Shown: piece after piece, positions 26,286 to 35,782 of the stretch | How the letters are laid out: each line of letters starts with the position of its first letter | Numbering within the stretch: the first letter of the stretch is position 1 | NCBI RefSeq assembly: GCF_004362395.1 | Contig: NZ_SNWE01000014.1 | Span: 48,841 to 112,840 of the forward strand | Direction of reading: 5' to 3' | DNA: 64,000 nt | From: Salegentibacter sp. 24 | GTDB lineage: Bacteria > Bacteroidota > Bacteroidia > Flavobacteriales > Flavobacteriaceae | Notes under the pieces: generated by a model | Databases searched by the model: none | The model's input: only the letters and a program-made list of their open reading frames with translations | What the model was told of the DNA's origin: nothing | Made by a program: the position numbers and the translations under genes

Positions 26286-27416
26286 TTAATGGACTTTAAT
26301 TTCTTCCAGAATCGACAGGTAGTCGGAACGTTTATTCACAAAATCTTTACCTGATATATCTATGATTTGCACCCTCATATTGGTCTGAGTCTTTATAAAG
26401 TTCAGGTAGCTTTTATTGATTTCCACTAAATATTCAGGCTGAATGTTTTGTTCGTAATCACGTCCTCGGGCTTTGATATTTTCCAGCAAGCGTTCTGTAT
26501 TTTGGTAGAGATAAATATACAGATCGGGTTTGACCAGCTCCTTATACATTAAGTGAAAAAGCTTGTGATATAAAGCATATTCATCTTCGTGTAGGGTTAT
26601 TTTCGCAAAAATAAGTGACTTAAATACATCATAATCTGAAATCACAAAATCCTTAAAAAGATCATATTGGGCCAGGTCATCAGAAAGCTGTTGGTAGCGA
26701 TCTGCTAAAAATGACATCTCTAATGGAAACGCATAGCGTTCTTTGTTTTCATAGAATTTTGGCAAAAATGGGTTGTCTTTAAACCGCTCTAAAATGAGTT
26801 TTGCATTAAAATCCTGGGAAACCATAGTAGAAAAACTGGTTTTTCCGGCTCCGATATTTCCTTCCACTGCAATGTAATTCAGGTTGTTAAAATCGAAAGC
26901 TTTTTTCGGAATTTCCAGCTTTTCTGAAATAGCTTTTATTTGCGAATCATCTTCCACCTTCTCAAGCAGCTTTTCAACCGAAATTTGGAAACCCGGATGG
27001 ATCTCCTTGGAGGCGATATCAGATAAAGGGAGCAAGACGAACTTTCGATTTTGCATTTCTGGATGCGGTACTACCAAATCCTTTGTTTGCAGAACTTCAT
27101 CTTCAAAAAATAAAATATCCAGATCCAGACTTCGGTTTTGATAATTCTTCGCATCTGATCTAACTCGACCAGCATCATTTTCAATTTTTAATAGTTTCGC
27201 AAGCACTTCTTTCACAGAAAACCTTGTAGAAACAGAAATACATGCGTTTAGAAACGCGTGACCGCTAAATCCCCAGGCTGGAGTTTCATAAACTTTTGAA
27301 ACTAGGTGTATCTCACCAATTTCAATATAAATTTTAAGAAGCGCGGTTTGCAAAAGTTCAAAGCGGTTACCAACATTGCTTCCCAGCGCGATATGTACTA
27401 TTTTTGGGGAATTCAA
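26286..27416 (-). CDS. folK: fused HPPK (FolK) and deoxynucleoside kinase
   Basis: Two enzymes in one chain. Residues 1 to about 160 are 6-hydroxymethyl-7,8-dihydropterin pyrophosphokinase of folate synthesis: IALGSNVGNR (9-18), ETPAWGF (44-50), GRVR, NRSLDLDILF (94-103) with the Mg-binding Asp98 and Asp100, and VPHPEMQNRKFVL. Residues about 178-376 are a deoxynucleoside kinase of the dCK/dGK type: P-loop VEGNIGAGKTS (184-194), a LADRYQQL segment and RGRDYEQN lid arginines. The fusion is known in Bacteroidetes; the reason for joining folate and deoxynucleotide supply is open. The start is TTG at 27416; no ATG lies before the conserved IALGSN. It diverges from the queuosine transporter gene. 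Confidence 0.93.
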   Translation of the reverse strand: MNSPKIVHIALGSNVGNRFELLQTALLKIYIEIGEIHLVSKVYETPAWGFSGHAFLNACISVSTRFSVKEVLAKLLKIENDAGRVRSDAKNYQNRSLDLDILFFEDEVLQTKDLVVPHPEMQNRKFVLLPLSDIASKEIHPGFQISVEKLLEKVEDDSQIKAISEKLEIPKKAFDFNNLNYIAVEGNIGAGKTSFSTMVSQDFNAKLILERFKDNPFLPKFYENKERYAFPLEMSFLADRYQQLSDDLAQYDLFKDFVISDYDVFKSLIFAKITLHEDEYALYHKLFHLMYKELVKPDLYIYLYQNTERLLENIKARGRDYEQNIQPEYLVEINKSYLNFIKTQTNMRVQIIDISGKDFVNKRSDYLSILEEIKVH

Positions 27417-27492
27417 ATTAAATGAAGAAAAATTATTATAGCTTATCTAGTAAATTTCACAGCAAATTAAGTAAAACAAAACCACATACCCC

Positions 27493-27500
27493 TAATTTTG
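27493..27500 (+). promoter_or_regulatory. -7 box TAATTTTG before the YhhQ-type gene
   Basis: TAATTTTG fits TAnnTTTG and lies 22 bases before the TTG start at 27523. A -33 TTG is not seen at the usual distance, so the match is only partial. Confidence 0.5.
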
Positions 27501-27522
27501 CGGGAAGACTTAAAAAATAAAT

Positions 27523-28221
27523 TTGGCAGAACTTTTATTCAAAGACAAACTCACCGCGCAGCGCATATATTTGATATTAGCCGGACTATTTATCGCCTCG
27601 CTAGTTGTTTCCAATTTAATATTTCAGAAATTTTTTAGTTGGGAGTTTTTCGGCATCTACACATTTGAAATTTCTGTTGGGATTTTACCCTATCCCATCA
27701 CTTTCCTTATCACTGATATCATTAGTGAAATTTACGGAAAGAGAAAGGCTAACCAGGTGGTAACAACTGGAATTTTCGCCTCGATTTTTTCGTTATTGAT
27801 CATCTATATCGCTGATGCAGTACCGGCAACCAAATGGTCCCCCATAGACGATGTCTTATTTAGTAAAGTTTTTGGCGCCACCACTATTGCTGTTTTCGCC
27901 TCAATGGTTGCTTATTTACTAGCGCAGTATATAGACATCCAATTATTCCATTTCTGGAAGAAATTAACCAAAGGGAGGCATCTATGGCTTCGGAATAATT
28001 TTTCAACTTTTCTCTCACAGTTTGTTGATACGTTTTCGGTCCTGTTTTTGCTCTGTAGTTTTAATAAGATTGATTGGGATTTATTTGGTCCGCTTTTACT
28101 TAGTGGTTTTCTGTTTAAAGTAATTATTGCCGCCTTAGATACGCCCTTGCTCTATGCTTCGGTTTTTGCATTTCGAAAACGATTTAAGCTTAAGCAGGGC
28201 GAAGAATTAAAATATGACTAA
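27523..28221 (+). CDS. queuosine precursor transporter (YhhQ/VUT family)
   Basis: An inner-membrane protein of 232 residues with about six hydrophobic segments, fitting the YhhQ/DUF165 family that imports queuine precursors for tRNA modification. Family marks include SNLIFQKFFSW in the first segment, PYPITFLITDIISEIYGKRK (50-76 region) and FLSQFVDTFSVLFLL in the latter half. The start codon is TTG at 27523, giving MAELLFKDKLTAQRI, which fits the family's start just before the first membrane segment. The downstream AsmA-like gene begins 43 bases later and may be co-transcribed. Confidence 0.9.
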   Translation: MAELLFKDKLTAQRIYLILAGLFIASLVVSNLIFQKFFSWEFFGIYTFEISVGILPYPITFLITDIISEIYGKRKANQVVTTGIFASIFSLLIIYIADAVPATKWSPIDDVLFSKVFGATTIAVFASMVAYLLAQYIDIQLFHFWKKLTKGRHLWLRNNFSTFLSQFVDTFSVLFLLCSFNKIDWDLFGPLLLSGFLFKVIIAALDTPLLYASVFAFRKRFKLKQGEELKYD

Positions 28222-28264
28222 CTTTAAGAAACCTCGTTAAACAGCAACCTGGTTAAATAATATA

Positions 28265-30949
28265 ATGATGAAAAAAGTATTTAAAATAATCGGTATTGTT
28301 TTACTCATAATTGTAGTAATTCTTATTGCCGCCCCTTTTTTGTTTGAATCACAAATAAAAGATTATGTGCGTAAAACTGCGAACGAAAGTGTAAACGCAC
28401 AGGTCGAATTCAGCGATATTAGTCTTAGTTTCTTTAGGAGTTTTCCACAGGCCACGGTTATTATTGAGAATTTTAGTGTAATAAACAACGCACCTTTTAA
28501 AGGCGACACCCTTGCCATAGGCGAAGAAGCCTTGTTGGAAATGTCTATTAAAGAATTATTTAAAGGCACGGATGAACCAAAAGTTCTGGACGATATCAAG
28601 TTGAATAATACTTTTTTGAATTTAAAAGTAGATTCCCTGGGAAATGCAAATTATGATATCGCCCTTGAAGAAGTCAATCCATCCCCTAGCGATACGGCTT
28701 CAACAGGATTTAGTTTCGATTTAAAACATTATGAGATCAATGATTCTCGTGTAAAGTATGTAGATGAAGGGCAGAATCTTCTCTTAGATGTAGAAGAATT
28801 AAATCACCAGGGTACCGGAGATTTTTCTTTAACGGAAAGTGAATTAAATACTAGTACCGAAGCTTTGGTATCACTGAATTATGACAATATAAATTATCTG
28901 GAGCAAAACAAAGTTTCCCTGGATGCCGTAATACAAATGAATTTGGAAGCAATGCGCTTTACCTTCTTAGAAAACGAGGCTATCATAAATCAATTGCCGC
29001 TTACTTTTGATGGGTTTGTTCAGGTAAATGAAGATAGCAACGAAATAGATATAAGTTTCCAGACGCCTTCTTCTGACTTTAAGAACTTTTTAGCGGTAAT
29101 GCCCGCAACCTATGCTAAAAACATTGAAAACGTTCAGACCAAGGGTGATTTTATCGTTGCAGGTGAAATCAAAGGTATTATAAATGACACTTATATTCCA
29201 AAAATGGATATTAATGTAAGTTCGGATAATGCCTCTTTTAAATATCCTGATCTTCCCAAAGGTGTGGAAGATATAAATATTGATCTCCAGGTTCTAAATA
29301 AAACCGGATTATTGGAAGACACTTATCTTACATTTGATAATGTGACCTTTAGGATAGATGAAGACAAGTTTGCTACACAGGGAAGTATAAAGAATTTAAT
29401 GGGAAATATGCTTGTAGACATGGCTCTTAAGGGAACTATAAATTTAGCGAATCTTGAAAAAGCTTATCCTCTGGAGCTTGAACAGGAGCTCAATGGTATT
29501 GTAACTGCTGATTTTACCACGCAGTTCGATATGAATTCCATAGAAAATGAACAGTATGAGAATGTAAAGAGCAATGGGACGGCCAGTATTGATGATTTTA
29601 GTTATCAATCTCCCGAAATACCAAATGAAATAAAAATAGATAATGCCCAAATGATTTTTAACCAGGGTGATGTTCGCGTACCTGTTTTAAAACTCACCAC
29701 AGGACAGACCGATATTACAGCCTCTGGTACTATTGAAAACCTGATGGGCTTTTTATTTACTGATCAAAATTTAAAAGGGAATTTTCAGATCGATTCTGAT
29801 GTATTTGCAATCAACGATTTTATGATTGCTGAAACCAAAACCAGCACTGACACTGAGGAAACTCCAGGTGAGATTTCCACTCCAGAACCACAAGAATCAG
29901 TTAAAATTCCTTCCTTCTTAGATACAGAATTAGCTTTTAACGTGGACAAGGTGATTTACGATAATTTAGAGCTTAAGAATGCTACCGGAACTATCAGCCT
30001 AAAGAATGAGACCGCCACCTTAAAAAATATCACCACCAATATTTTTGGAGGCAATATCGCTTTGGACGGAAATGTGTCTACTCAAGGTAGTACGCCAACT
30101 TTTAATATGGACTTGTCGCTCAATGCGCTGAACATAGCAGAATCCTTTGAAGGATTGGAAATTCTAAGAGGATTAGCACCGGTAGCCAGGGCGCTGGAGG
30201 GTAAATTGCAAACTAGCCTTAATTTAAGCGGGAATTTAAATGAAGATCTTACTCCGCAATTATCGACCTTGGCCGGTAATGCTCTTGCCCAAATTCTAAC
30301 TGCTAAGGTAAATCCTCAAGAACTAGCCTTGCTCTCAAGGCTTGATCAACAATTAGATTTTATTGATTTAAGTAATCTCAACCTGGATAAATTAAAAACC
30401 AAACTAACATTTAGCGATGGAAGGGTGCAAATAGAACCTTTCGATTTTAATGTAGAGGGCATAAATGTGGAAGTTTCTGGGAGCCATGGATTCGATATGA
30501 ATATGAATTATACGCTAAACCTTGATGTACCTGCAAAAATGCTGGGTAGCCAGGTAGGCAGTGCGATTAGTAAATTAAGTGGAGAGGAATTGCAAAATAT
30601 GATGGTAGGTCTGCCCATTGGTTTAAAAGGAACTTTCCAAAACCCGCAGATCAATATTAATATGGAACAGGCCGTTAGCAATCTAAGCCAACAAATTGTT
30701 GAAAAACAGAAAGAAAAGCTTAAAGAGCGGGGGAAGGATGCAATAATAGGGATTATTAATCAACAAATCGGGCAAAAGCCTCAGCAAAAAGCTGATACCG
30801 CTGCGCTACCGGACTCTATCAAAACCGAGACTCCGAAAACTGAAGATCAACCCCAAAGCCAGGAAGAACAGGTTAAAGATGCAGCAAGAGATATTCTAGG
30901 TGGAATTTTCAAAAATAGAAATCAGAAAAAAGATACAACTAACAATTAA
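28265..30949 (+). CDS. AsmA-like C-terminal domain protein
   Basis: A large protein of 894 residues with one N-terminal membrane segment (about residues 5-25, IGIVLLIIVVILIAAPFLF) and a long periplasmic part made of repeated beta strands. The motif LSFFRSFPQATVIIENFSV (about 54-72) and later AsmA-like strands fit the AsmA/TamB-like group, which forms hydrophobic grooves for lipid transfer between membranes. A low-complexity stretch (about 518-540, Thr/Glu/Pro) splits it, and the tail is charged and Gln-rich. ATGATG at 28265 offers two adjacent starts. A strong terminator hairpin follows at 30956. Confidence 0.88.
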   Translation: MMKKVFKIIGIVLLIIVVILIAAPFLFESQIKDYVRKTANESVNAQVEFSDISLSFFRSFPQATVIIENFSVINNAPFKGDTLAIGEEALLEMSIKELFKGTDEPKVLDDIKLNNTFLNLKVDSLGNANYDIALEEVNPSPSDTASTGFSFDLKHYEINDSRVKYVDEGQNLLLDVEELNHQGTGDFSLTESELNTSTEALVSLNYDNINYLEQNKVSLDAVIQMNLEAMRFTFLENEAIINQLPLTFDGFVQVNEDSNEIDISFQTPSSDFKNFLAVMPATYAKNIENVQTKGDFIVAGEIKGIINDTYIPKMDINVSSDNASFKYPDLPKGVEDINIDLQVLNKTGLLEDTYLTFDNVTFRIDEDKFATQGSIKNLMGNMLVDMALKGTINLANLEKAYPLELEQELNGIVTADFTTQFDMNSIENEQYENVKSNGTASIDDFSYQSPEIPNEIKIDNAQMIFNQGDVRVPVLKLTTGQTDITASGTIENLMGFLFTDQNLKGNFQIDSDVFAINDFMIAETKTSTDTEETPGEISTPEPQESVKIPSFLDTELAFNVDKVIYDNLELKNATGTISLKNETATLKNITTNIFGGNIALDGNVSTQGSTPTFNMDLSLNALNIAESFEGLEILRGLAPVARALEGKLQTSLNLSGNLNEDLTPQLSTLAGNALAQILTAKVNPQELALLSRLDQQLDFIDLSNLNLDKLKTKLTFSDGRVQIEPFDFNVEGINVEVSGSHGFDMNMNYTLNLDVPAKMLGSQVGSAISKLSGEELQNMMVGLPIGLKGTFQNPQININMEQAVSNLSQQIVEKQKEKLKERGKDAIIGIINQQIGQKPQQKADTAALPDSIKTETPKTEDQPQSQEEQVKDAARDILGGIFKNRNQKKDTTNN

Positions 30950-30955
30950 AAAATT

Positions 30956-30980
30956 ACCCTCACCTACAGTTTGTGAGGGT
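30956..30980. terminator. bidirectional terminator after the AsmA-like gene
   Basis: ACCCTCAC (30956-30963) pairs with GTGAGGGT (30973-30980) around a 9-base loop, with A-rich bases before and TTTAT after. It serves the plus-strand gene and may also stop minus-strand transcripts from DUF2797. Confidence 0.85.
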
Positions 30981-31073
30981 TTATAATCTATTAGTATAAA
31001 TAGCGATCTTGATTATTTAAGGGGGTTACTACTAAATGATTTTACCAGGTTGGCTTTCGAAAGATCCTATAAA

Positions 31074-31868
31074 TTAACTAACACCTAATTCCACAACAAA
31101 ACCTTCGTGGGCTCTTACATTAAAAACGGTACCATCTTCAAAAATTAAATACTGACCTTTAATTCCGTTTAAAACCCCTTCATAAAAAGGAGTTTTGCTC
31201 AAATTCAGGGTTTTTATTTTTTTTGGAAACTCCAAAACCGGGAATTCAATTTCTAGTTCTTTTCTATCTGTGAGGAAATATTCTTTGGCTTCCTCCGGAA
31301 TAAACTCTTTTAGTTTATCGCGTTCTTCAACCAAATTAAGATCTAAAACCTCATTGGTCAACATTTTTCTCCAATTTGTCTTATCCGAAACATGGGTTTT
31401 CAAGGCTACTTCTGTAATCCCAGCAAGATACCTATTTGGCACCTCAACAATTTCAATCGCCTCATGTGCTCCCTGGTCTATCCAACGCGTGGGAATTTGC
31501 GTTTTCCGGGTCACCCCAACTTTCACGTTACTGGAATTGGCCAGATAGACTATATGAGGTTGTAACTGGGCCTGTTTCTCAAAATCCAGGTCGCGGTCCT
31601 CTTCATCCAAATGTGCTTTACTAAGTTCCGGGTTCATAATCCAATCTCCAGCTTGTGGAATAGAAGTAAAGCAATCATAACAATAGCCCTGGCGGAAAAT
31701 TTTCTTCTGCAACCCGCAGTTTAAGCACTGAAACCTTAGGAAATTAAGGCTTATTTTTTTTCCGAGAATCTGGTTCATATTAATAAAATCCCCTTCAAAA
31801 ATGAGGTAATACTGAACCTTATCAGTAATCTCGGTTCTCATTTTTCTAAACACCCCTTCGTATCTCAT
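31074..31868 (-). CDS. DUF2797 protein with a zinc-ribbon-like Cys cluster
   Basis: A 264-residue DUF2797 protein of unknown function. It carries four Cys in FQCLNCGLQ and GYCYDCF, spaced as a zinc ribbon, then PHIVYLANSSNVKVGVTRKT and RWIDQGAHEAIEI, the GIY-YIG-like block of the family, so nucleic acid binding or a nuclease-like fold is possible. I chose the ATG at 31868: a longer frame to 32000 would add 44 residues and run into the divergent GH3 gene, and the family begins with MxYEG-type sequence. It diverges from the GH3 gene across 106 bases. Confidence 0.8.
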   Translation of the reverse strand: MRYEGVFRKMRTEITDKVQYYLIFEGDFINMNQILGKKISLNFLRFQCLNCGLQKKIFRQGYCYDCFTSIPQAGDWIMNPELSKAHLDEEDRDLDFEKQAQLQPHIVYLANSSNVKVGVTRKTQIPTRWIDQGAHEAIEIVEVPNRYLAGITEVALKTHVSDKTNWRKMLTNEVLDLNLVEERDKLKEFIPEEAKEYFLTDRKELEIEFPVLEFPKKIKTLNLSKTPFYEGVLNGIKGQYLIFEDGTVFNVRAHEGFVVELGVS

Positions 31869-31974
31869 CTTTTTTTCCCTATTTTTAACCGAAGCTTTGA
31901 AAGCTTCGAAGTTTAAATTAATTTTAGCTAGCCAACCAGCTGAAGCATTGTCAGCGATAAAGATATAAAGAATA

Positions 31975-33492
31975 ATGCCAATTCCATTAGTAAACTCCAT
32001 CGCTTCGTGGTTTCTAAAGAAACGAATTCACCAGATGGAACTGTTCATAAAATATCCCCACGAGGTGCAGGATGAGCTACTTAAAAACTTACTTACCAAA
32101 GCAAAAAATACTGAAATTGGCAGGAAGTATAATTTTCCGGAAATCACAAATTATAATCAATTTGCAAACCGGGTTCCCATTCAGAAATATGAAGATTATG
32201 AAGCCTGCATAGAACGTAGTCGACAGGGAGAGAACAATATTTTTTGGCCCACACCAATTAAATGGTTCGCCAAATCAAGCGGAACCACAAGCGCTAAAAG
32301 CAAATTCATCCCGGTAAGTGAAGATTCACTGGAACACTGCCATTATCGTGCAGGCAAAGATTTGCTTTGCATGTATTTGAATAACAACCCCCAATCACAG
32401 TTCTTTACAGGAAAAAGTTTAAGGTTAGGGGGAAGCAAAGAAATTTACAAAAATAATGGTACGGCGTATGGAGATTTATCTGCCATTCTTATTGCCAATA
32501 TGCCTTTCTGGGCAGAATACAGTAGCACCCCGGGTAACGAAGTTTCTCTGATGAACGATTGGGAAGTGAAAATGCAGGCAATTGTAAACGAAACCATTAA
32601 AGAAAACGTTACTAGCCTAGCAGGTGTACCTAGTTGGATGTTGGTTTTATTGAATAATATTCTAGAGACTACCGGCAAAGAGAATCTCTTTGAAGTTTGG
32701 CCAAACCTGGAAGTTTATTTTCACGGGGGAGTAAGTTTTGATCCTTATGCACCACAATATCAAAAGATCCTCCCCAAAGAAGACTTTAGGTTTTATGAGA
32801 TCTATAATGCTTCGGAAGGCTTTTTTGCATGCCAGGATCAAAATGATTCCAAGGAGCTTTTACTAATGCTGGATTACGGAATTTATTACGAGTTTATTCC
32901 TATGGACAGCTATGGAAGCGAAAATGAAAAAGCAATTCCACTATCCGAAGTAGAAACTGGAAAAAATTATGCCGTTATAATCACCACTAACGCAGGCTTG
33001 TGGCGTTATAAAATAGGCGATACCGTTAAGTTTACTTCACTTAGTCCTTATCGCATCAAAGTCACTGGCCGAACCAAGCATCATATAAATGCATTCGGGG
33101 AAGAATTGATTATAGAAAATGCTGAAGAAGCTCTCAAAAAGACTTCCTTGGTAACCAATTGCGAGATTGTAGATTATACCGCAGCTCCTATTTTTATGGA
33201 AGGCAAAGAAAAAGGGGCCCATGAATGGATTATCGAATTTAAAAATCCACCCAGAGATTTTGAAAAATTTAGGTTTGAACTCGATTTGGCTTTGCAGCAG
33301 GTAAATAGTGATTATGAGGCGAAACGTTATAATAATATGACACTCAATATGCCGAAAATTCATCAAGCCCGTGAAAAATTATTTTACGACTGGTTGAAGA
33401 AACATGATAAATTAGGCGGACAACATAAAATCCCACGACTTTCCAACTCCAGAAATTATGTGGAAGAGTTGTTGAACATGAATAAATCTTAA
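31975..33492 (+). CDS. GH3-family (auxin-responsive promoter-like) protein
   Basis: An acyl-adenylate-forming enzyme of the GH3 family (505 residues). Plant GH3 enzymes join amino acids to carboxylic acids such as auxin; the bacterial substrate is unknown. Visible features are the ATP-binding KSSGTTSAKSKFIPVS block (about 101-116), a FYEIYNASEGFFACQ motif (about 270-284), WRYKIGDTVKF (about 343-353) and TGRTKHHINAFGEELI. MPIPLVNSIASWFLKKRIHQ is the standard start. It is divergent from DUF2797 and convergent with hemL, with a structured palindrome in the gap. Confidence 0.9.
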   Translation: MPIPLVNSIASWFLKKRIHQMELFIKYPHEVQDELLKNLLTKAKNTEIGRKYNFPEITNYNQFANRVPIQKYEDYEACIERSRQGENNIFWPTPIKWFAKSSGTTSAKSKFIPVSEDSLEHCHYRAGKDLLCMYLNNNPQSQFFTGKSLRLGGSKEIYKNNGTAYGDLSAILIANMPFWAEYSSTPGNEVSLMNDWEVKMQAIVNETIKENVTSLAGVPSWMLVLLNNILETTGKENLFEVWPNLEVYFHGGVSFDPYAPQYQKILPKEDFRFYEIYNASEGFFACQDQNDSKELLLMLDYGIYYEFIPMDSYGSENEKAIPLSEVETGKNYAVIITTNAGLWRYKIGDTVKFTSLSPYRIKVTGRTKHHINAFGEELIIENAEEALKKTSLVTNCEIVDYTAAPIFMEGKEKGAHEWIIEFKNPPRDFEKFRFELDLALQQVNSDYEAKRYNNMTLNMPKIHQAREKLFYDWLKKHDKLGGQHKIPRLSNSRNYVEELLNMNKS

Positions 33493-33572
33493 TTTAGAGC
33501 CGGATAATTACCCCCCCTTAACGAACCTAATGAAGTATCCCATGGTTCACTGTTCTTTATAAAAGTTTGCTC

Positions 33573-33629
33573 ACCCACTAGCATTCATACCAAGCAGTGA
33601 CTATGAGTGATTTGAATCACATAGTGGGT
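33573..33629. terminator. compound palindrome between GH3 and hemL
   Basis: ACCCACTA (33573-33580) pairs with TAGTGGGT (33622-33629), and inside the loop GTGATT-TG-AATCAC forms a second perfect small palindrome near 33606-33619. TTTTG follows on the plus strand. As it lies between two converging genes, a bidirectional terminator is likely. Confidence 0.6.
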
Positions 33630-33651
33630 TTTGAAATCTTTCGAGATTACC

Positions 33652-34941
33652 TTAAAGTGTTTTTGCCACTTTGCTCACAGCTTTAACCGTAGCGTCTAGA
33701 TCTTCATAGGAAAGTGCATCACTTATAAACCAGGTTTCAAAAGCACTTGGTGCAATGTAAATACCGTTTTCCAGCATCCCGTGGAAGAATTTATTGAAAA
33801 TTCCATTTCGTGCCGACTTCGCCGCTGATTCAAAATCTACCACGGGATCTTCCCCAAAATGAATAGAAATCATGGAACCAACGCGGTTTATGCTGTGGGC
33901 AACGTTATTTTCAGTCAGCACCTCCTCTATGCCATTATGTAGATAGGCCGTCTTTTTATCTATACTTTTAAAAATGCTCGGATTATTATCTAATTCCGTT
34001 AACATCGCCAATCCAGCTGCCATTGCCAAAGGGTTTCCGCTTAAAGTTCCTGCCTGATAAACAGGGCCAACTGGTGCCAGATAGTCCATAATTTCATTCC
34101 GTGCTGCAAAGGCTCCCACCGGCAAACCACCACCAATAACTTTTCCAAAGCAAGCTATATCAGCCTTCACACCCAATCTTTCCTGGACCCCACCGGCAGC
34201 AAGTCTAAAGCCGCTCATTACCTCATCAAAAATCAGTAAGATTTTGTGCTGATCACAAAGTTCGCGTAAACCTTCTAAAAATCCTTCCCTAGGAGGAATG
34301 CATCCCATATTTCCGGGTACCGGTTCTATAATAATACAGGCAATCTTATCATCATTGGCTTGGATTAAAGATTTTACATTTTCAAGATCGTTATATTTTG
34401 CAAGTAGCGTATCCTTAGCCGTGCCCTTGGTAACTCCTGGACTATTCGGTGTACCAAAAGTAATCGCACCACTTCCAGCTTGGATAAGGAAAGAGTCGCT
34501 ATGCCCGTGATAACAGCCAGCAAATTTGATGATCTTTTCTCTCCCGGTAAAACCCCGCGCTAGTCTAACGGCACTCATGGTGGCTTCGGTTCCGGAATTG
34601 ACCATCCTTATCTTATCGATATTTGGTACCATCTTTACCGCTAGTTTAGCGATTTTCGTCTCAATTTCGGTAGGCGTTCCAAAAGAAGTTCCTTTTTTTG
34701 CGATATCTATAACCGCATCAATTACCGATGTGTGAGCGTGACCTAAGATTAAAGGCCCCCAGGAATTTATATAATCTATTAACTTATTTCCGTCTTCATC
34801 ATACAAATAAGCCCCCTTGGCTTGTTTTATAAAAATTGGTTGGCCACCTACGGCCTTAAATGCCCTTACCGGAGAGTTTACTCCGCCGGGAATCACTTCT
34901 TGTGCCGAAGCGAATAATTCGCTACTTCTTTTATAGATCAT
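33652..34941 (-). CDS. hemL: glutamate-1-semialdehyde 2,1-aminomutase
   Basis: Converts glutamate-1-semialdehyde to 5-aminolevulinate, the first committed tetrapyrrole precursor. It is PLP-dependent, class III aminotransferase fold, 429 residues (standard length). Visible motifs: [12 protein letters not shown] near 19-30, [14 protein letters not shown] (about 117-130), [12 protein letters not shown] (about 237-248) and the PLP lysine in [16 protein letters not shown] near residue 266. The LysM glucosaminidase gene ends six bases before this start, so the two are probably in one transcript although their jobs are unrelated. Confidence 0.97.
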   Translation of the reverse strand: MIYKRSSELFASAQEVIPGGVNSPVRAFKAVGGQPIFIKQAKGAYLYDEDGNKLIDYINSWGPLILGHAHTSVIDAVIDIAKKGTSFGTPTEIETKIAKLAVKMVPNIDKIRMVNSGTEATMSAVRLARGFTGREKIIKFAGCYHGHSDSFLIQAGSGAITFGTPNSPGVTKGTAKDTLLAKYNDLENVKSLIQANDDKIACIIIEPVPGNMGCIPPREGFLEGLRELCDQHKILLIFDEVMSGFRLAAGGVQERLGVKADIACFGKVIGGGLPVGAFAARNEIMDYLAPVGPVYQAGTLSGNPLAMAAGLAMLTELDNNPSIFKSIDKKTAYLHNGIEEVLTENNVAHSINRVGSMISIHFGEDPVVDFESAAKSARNGIFNKFFHGMLENGIYIAPSAFETWFISDALSYEDLDATVKAVSKVAKTL

Positions 34942-34947
34942 AAGATT

Positions 34948-35781
34948 TTATTCTGATGAGATAATTACCAGCATCTGCCCAACGGCTATAGTGGTATCCC
35001 TTAAATTATTAAATCGCTGTAAATTTTCTACAGTAGTATTATGTTCCTTCGCAATTGCATATAACGTGTCTCCTTTCTTTACACGGTAGGTAACAGATTC
35101 CGGTGATTCCGGAGTATGGGTATAACTGGGAGACGGTCGCTTTAAAACATCAGCATCAAATTGATATAGTTTATATCGTTCAATTAAACCAATCAATTTA
35201 TCAGGGTAACGCCTGTCCGTAGCATAACCTGCTTTTCTTAATCCTCTGGCCCAACCTTTATAATCATCTTTATCCAATTCAAAAAGCTCGGCATAGCGCT
35301 TTCTTTCCGTTAAAAAAAGTGAATGATCCCGGTAGGAATATCTGGCATCTTTATATTTCCTAAAACACTCGTTACGCCTGTCATCATCATGATAAGCACG
35401 CGCACCTTCCCAGTCGTGACATTTTATTCCAAAATGATTATTCGCGCGCAAGGTAAGATCTCCCTTCCCTCCGCCAGATTCAAGAATGCCCTGGGCCAGG
35501 GTCACACTGGCTGGAATATTATAAAGGCGCATTTCTTGCATGGCAATAGCGGCAAAATCCCGAATATAATCTTCTACCGTATACAACCTGGGATTTACCG
35601 GTGGCAGCTTGGGCTCTCCGCCTAATGGTTTTATTCCTTCAGTCCTCTCACCTTCTAATGATTCAATTCTTGCTCCTTCTTTTCTAGAATCCTTTTTGGT
35701 GGTCACCACTTTTCTCCTGCTCCCGCAGGAAATCACAAAAATGGCCAAAAATACCAAAATAACAAACCGGTTAATTCTCAT
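34948..35781 (-). CDS. glucosaminidase-LysM lipoprotein
   Basis: A predicted peptidoglycan hydrolase (277 residues). The signal peptide MRINRFVILVFLAIFVISC ends in a lipobox Cys at residue 19, so it should be lipid-anchored. The middle (about 75-215) is a glucosaminidase domain with the catalytic Glu in GILESGGGKGDLT and NNHFGIKCHDW. A single LysM repeat lies at the end (VKKGDTLYAIAKEHNTTVE), which binds glycan. It cuts N-acetylglucosamine bonds in the cell wall during growth or division. One base separates it from the deaminase gene upstream. Confidence 0.93.
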   Translation of the reverse strand: MRINRFVILVFLAIFVISCGSRRKVVTTKKDSRKEGARIESLEGERTEGIKPLGGEPKLPPVNPRLYTVEDYIRDFAAIAMQEMRLYNIPASVTLAQGILESGGGKGDLTLRANNHFGIKCHDWEGARAYHDDDRRNECFRKYKDARYSYRDHSLFLTERKRYAELFELDKDDYKGWARGLRKAGYATDRRYPDKLIGLIERYKLYQFDADVLKRPSPSYTHTPESPESVTYRVKKGDTLYAIAKEHNTTVENLQRFNNLRDTTIAVGQMLVIISSE

Positions 35782-35782
35782 A

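Noticed and set aside
31869..32000. 44-residue N-terminal extension of the DUF2797 protein
   Set aside because: It would overlap the start of the divergent GH3 gene and does not match the family's N-terminus.
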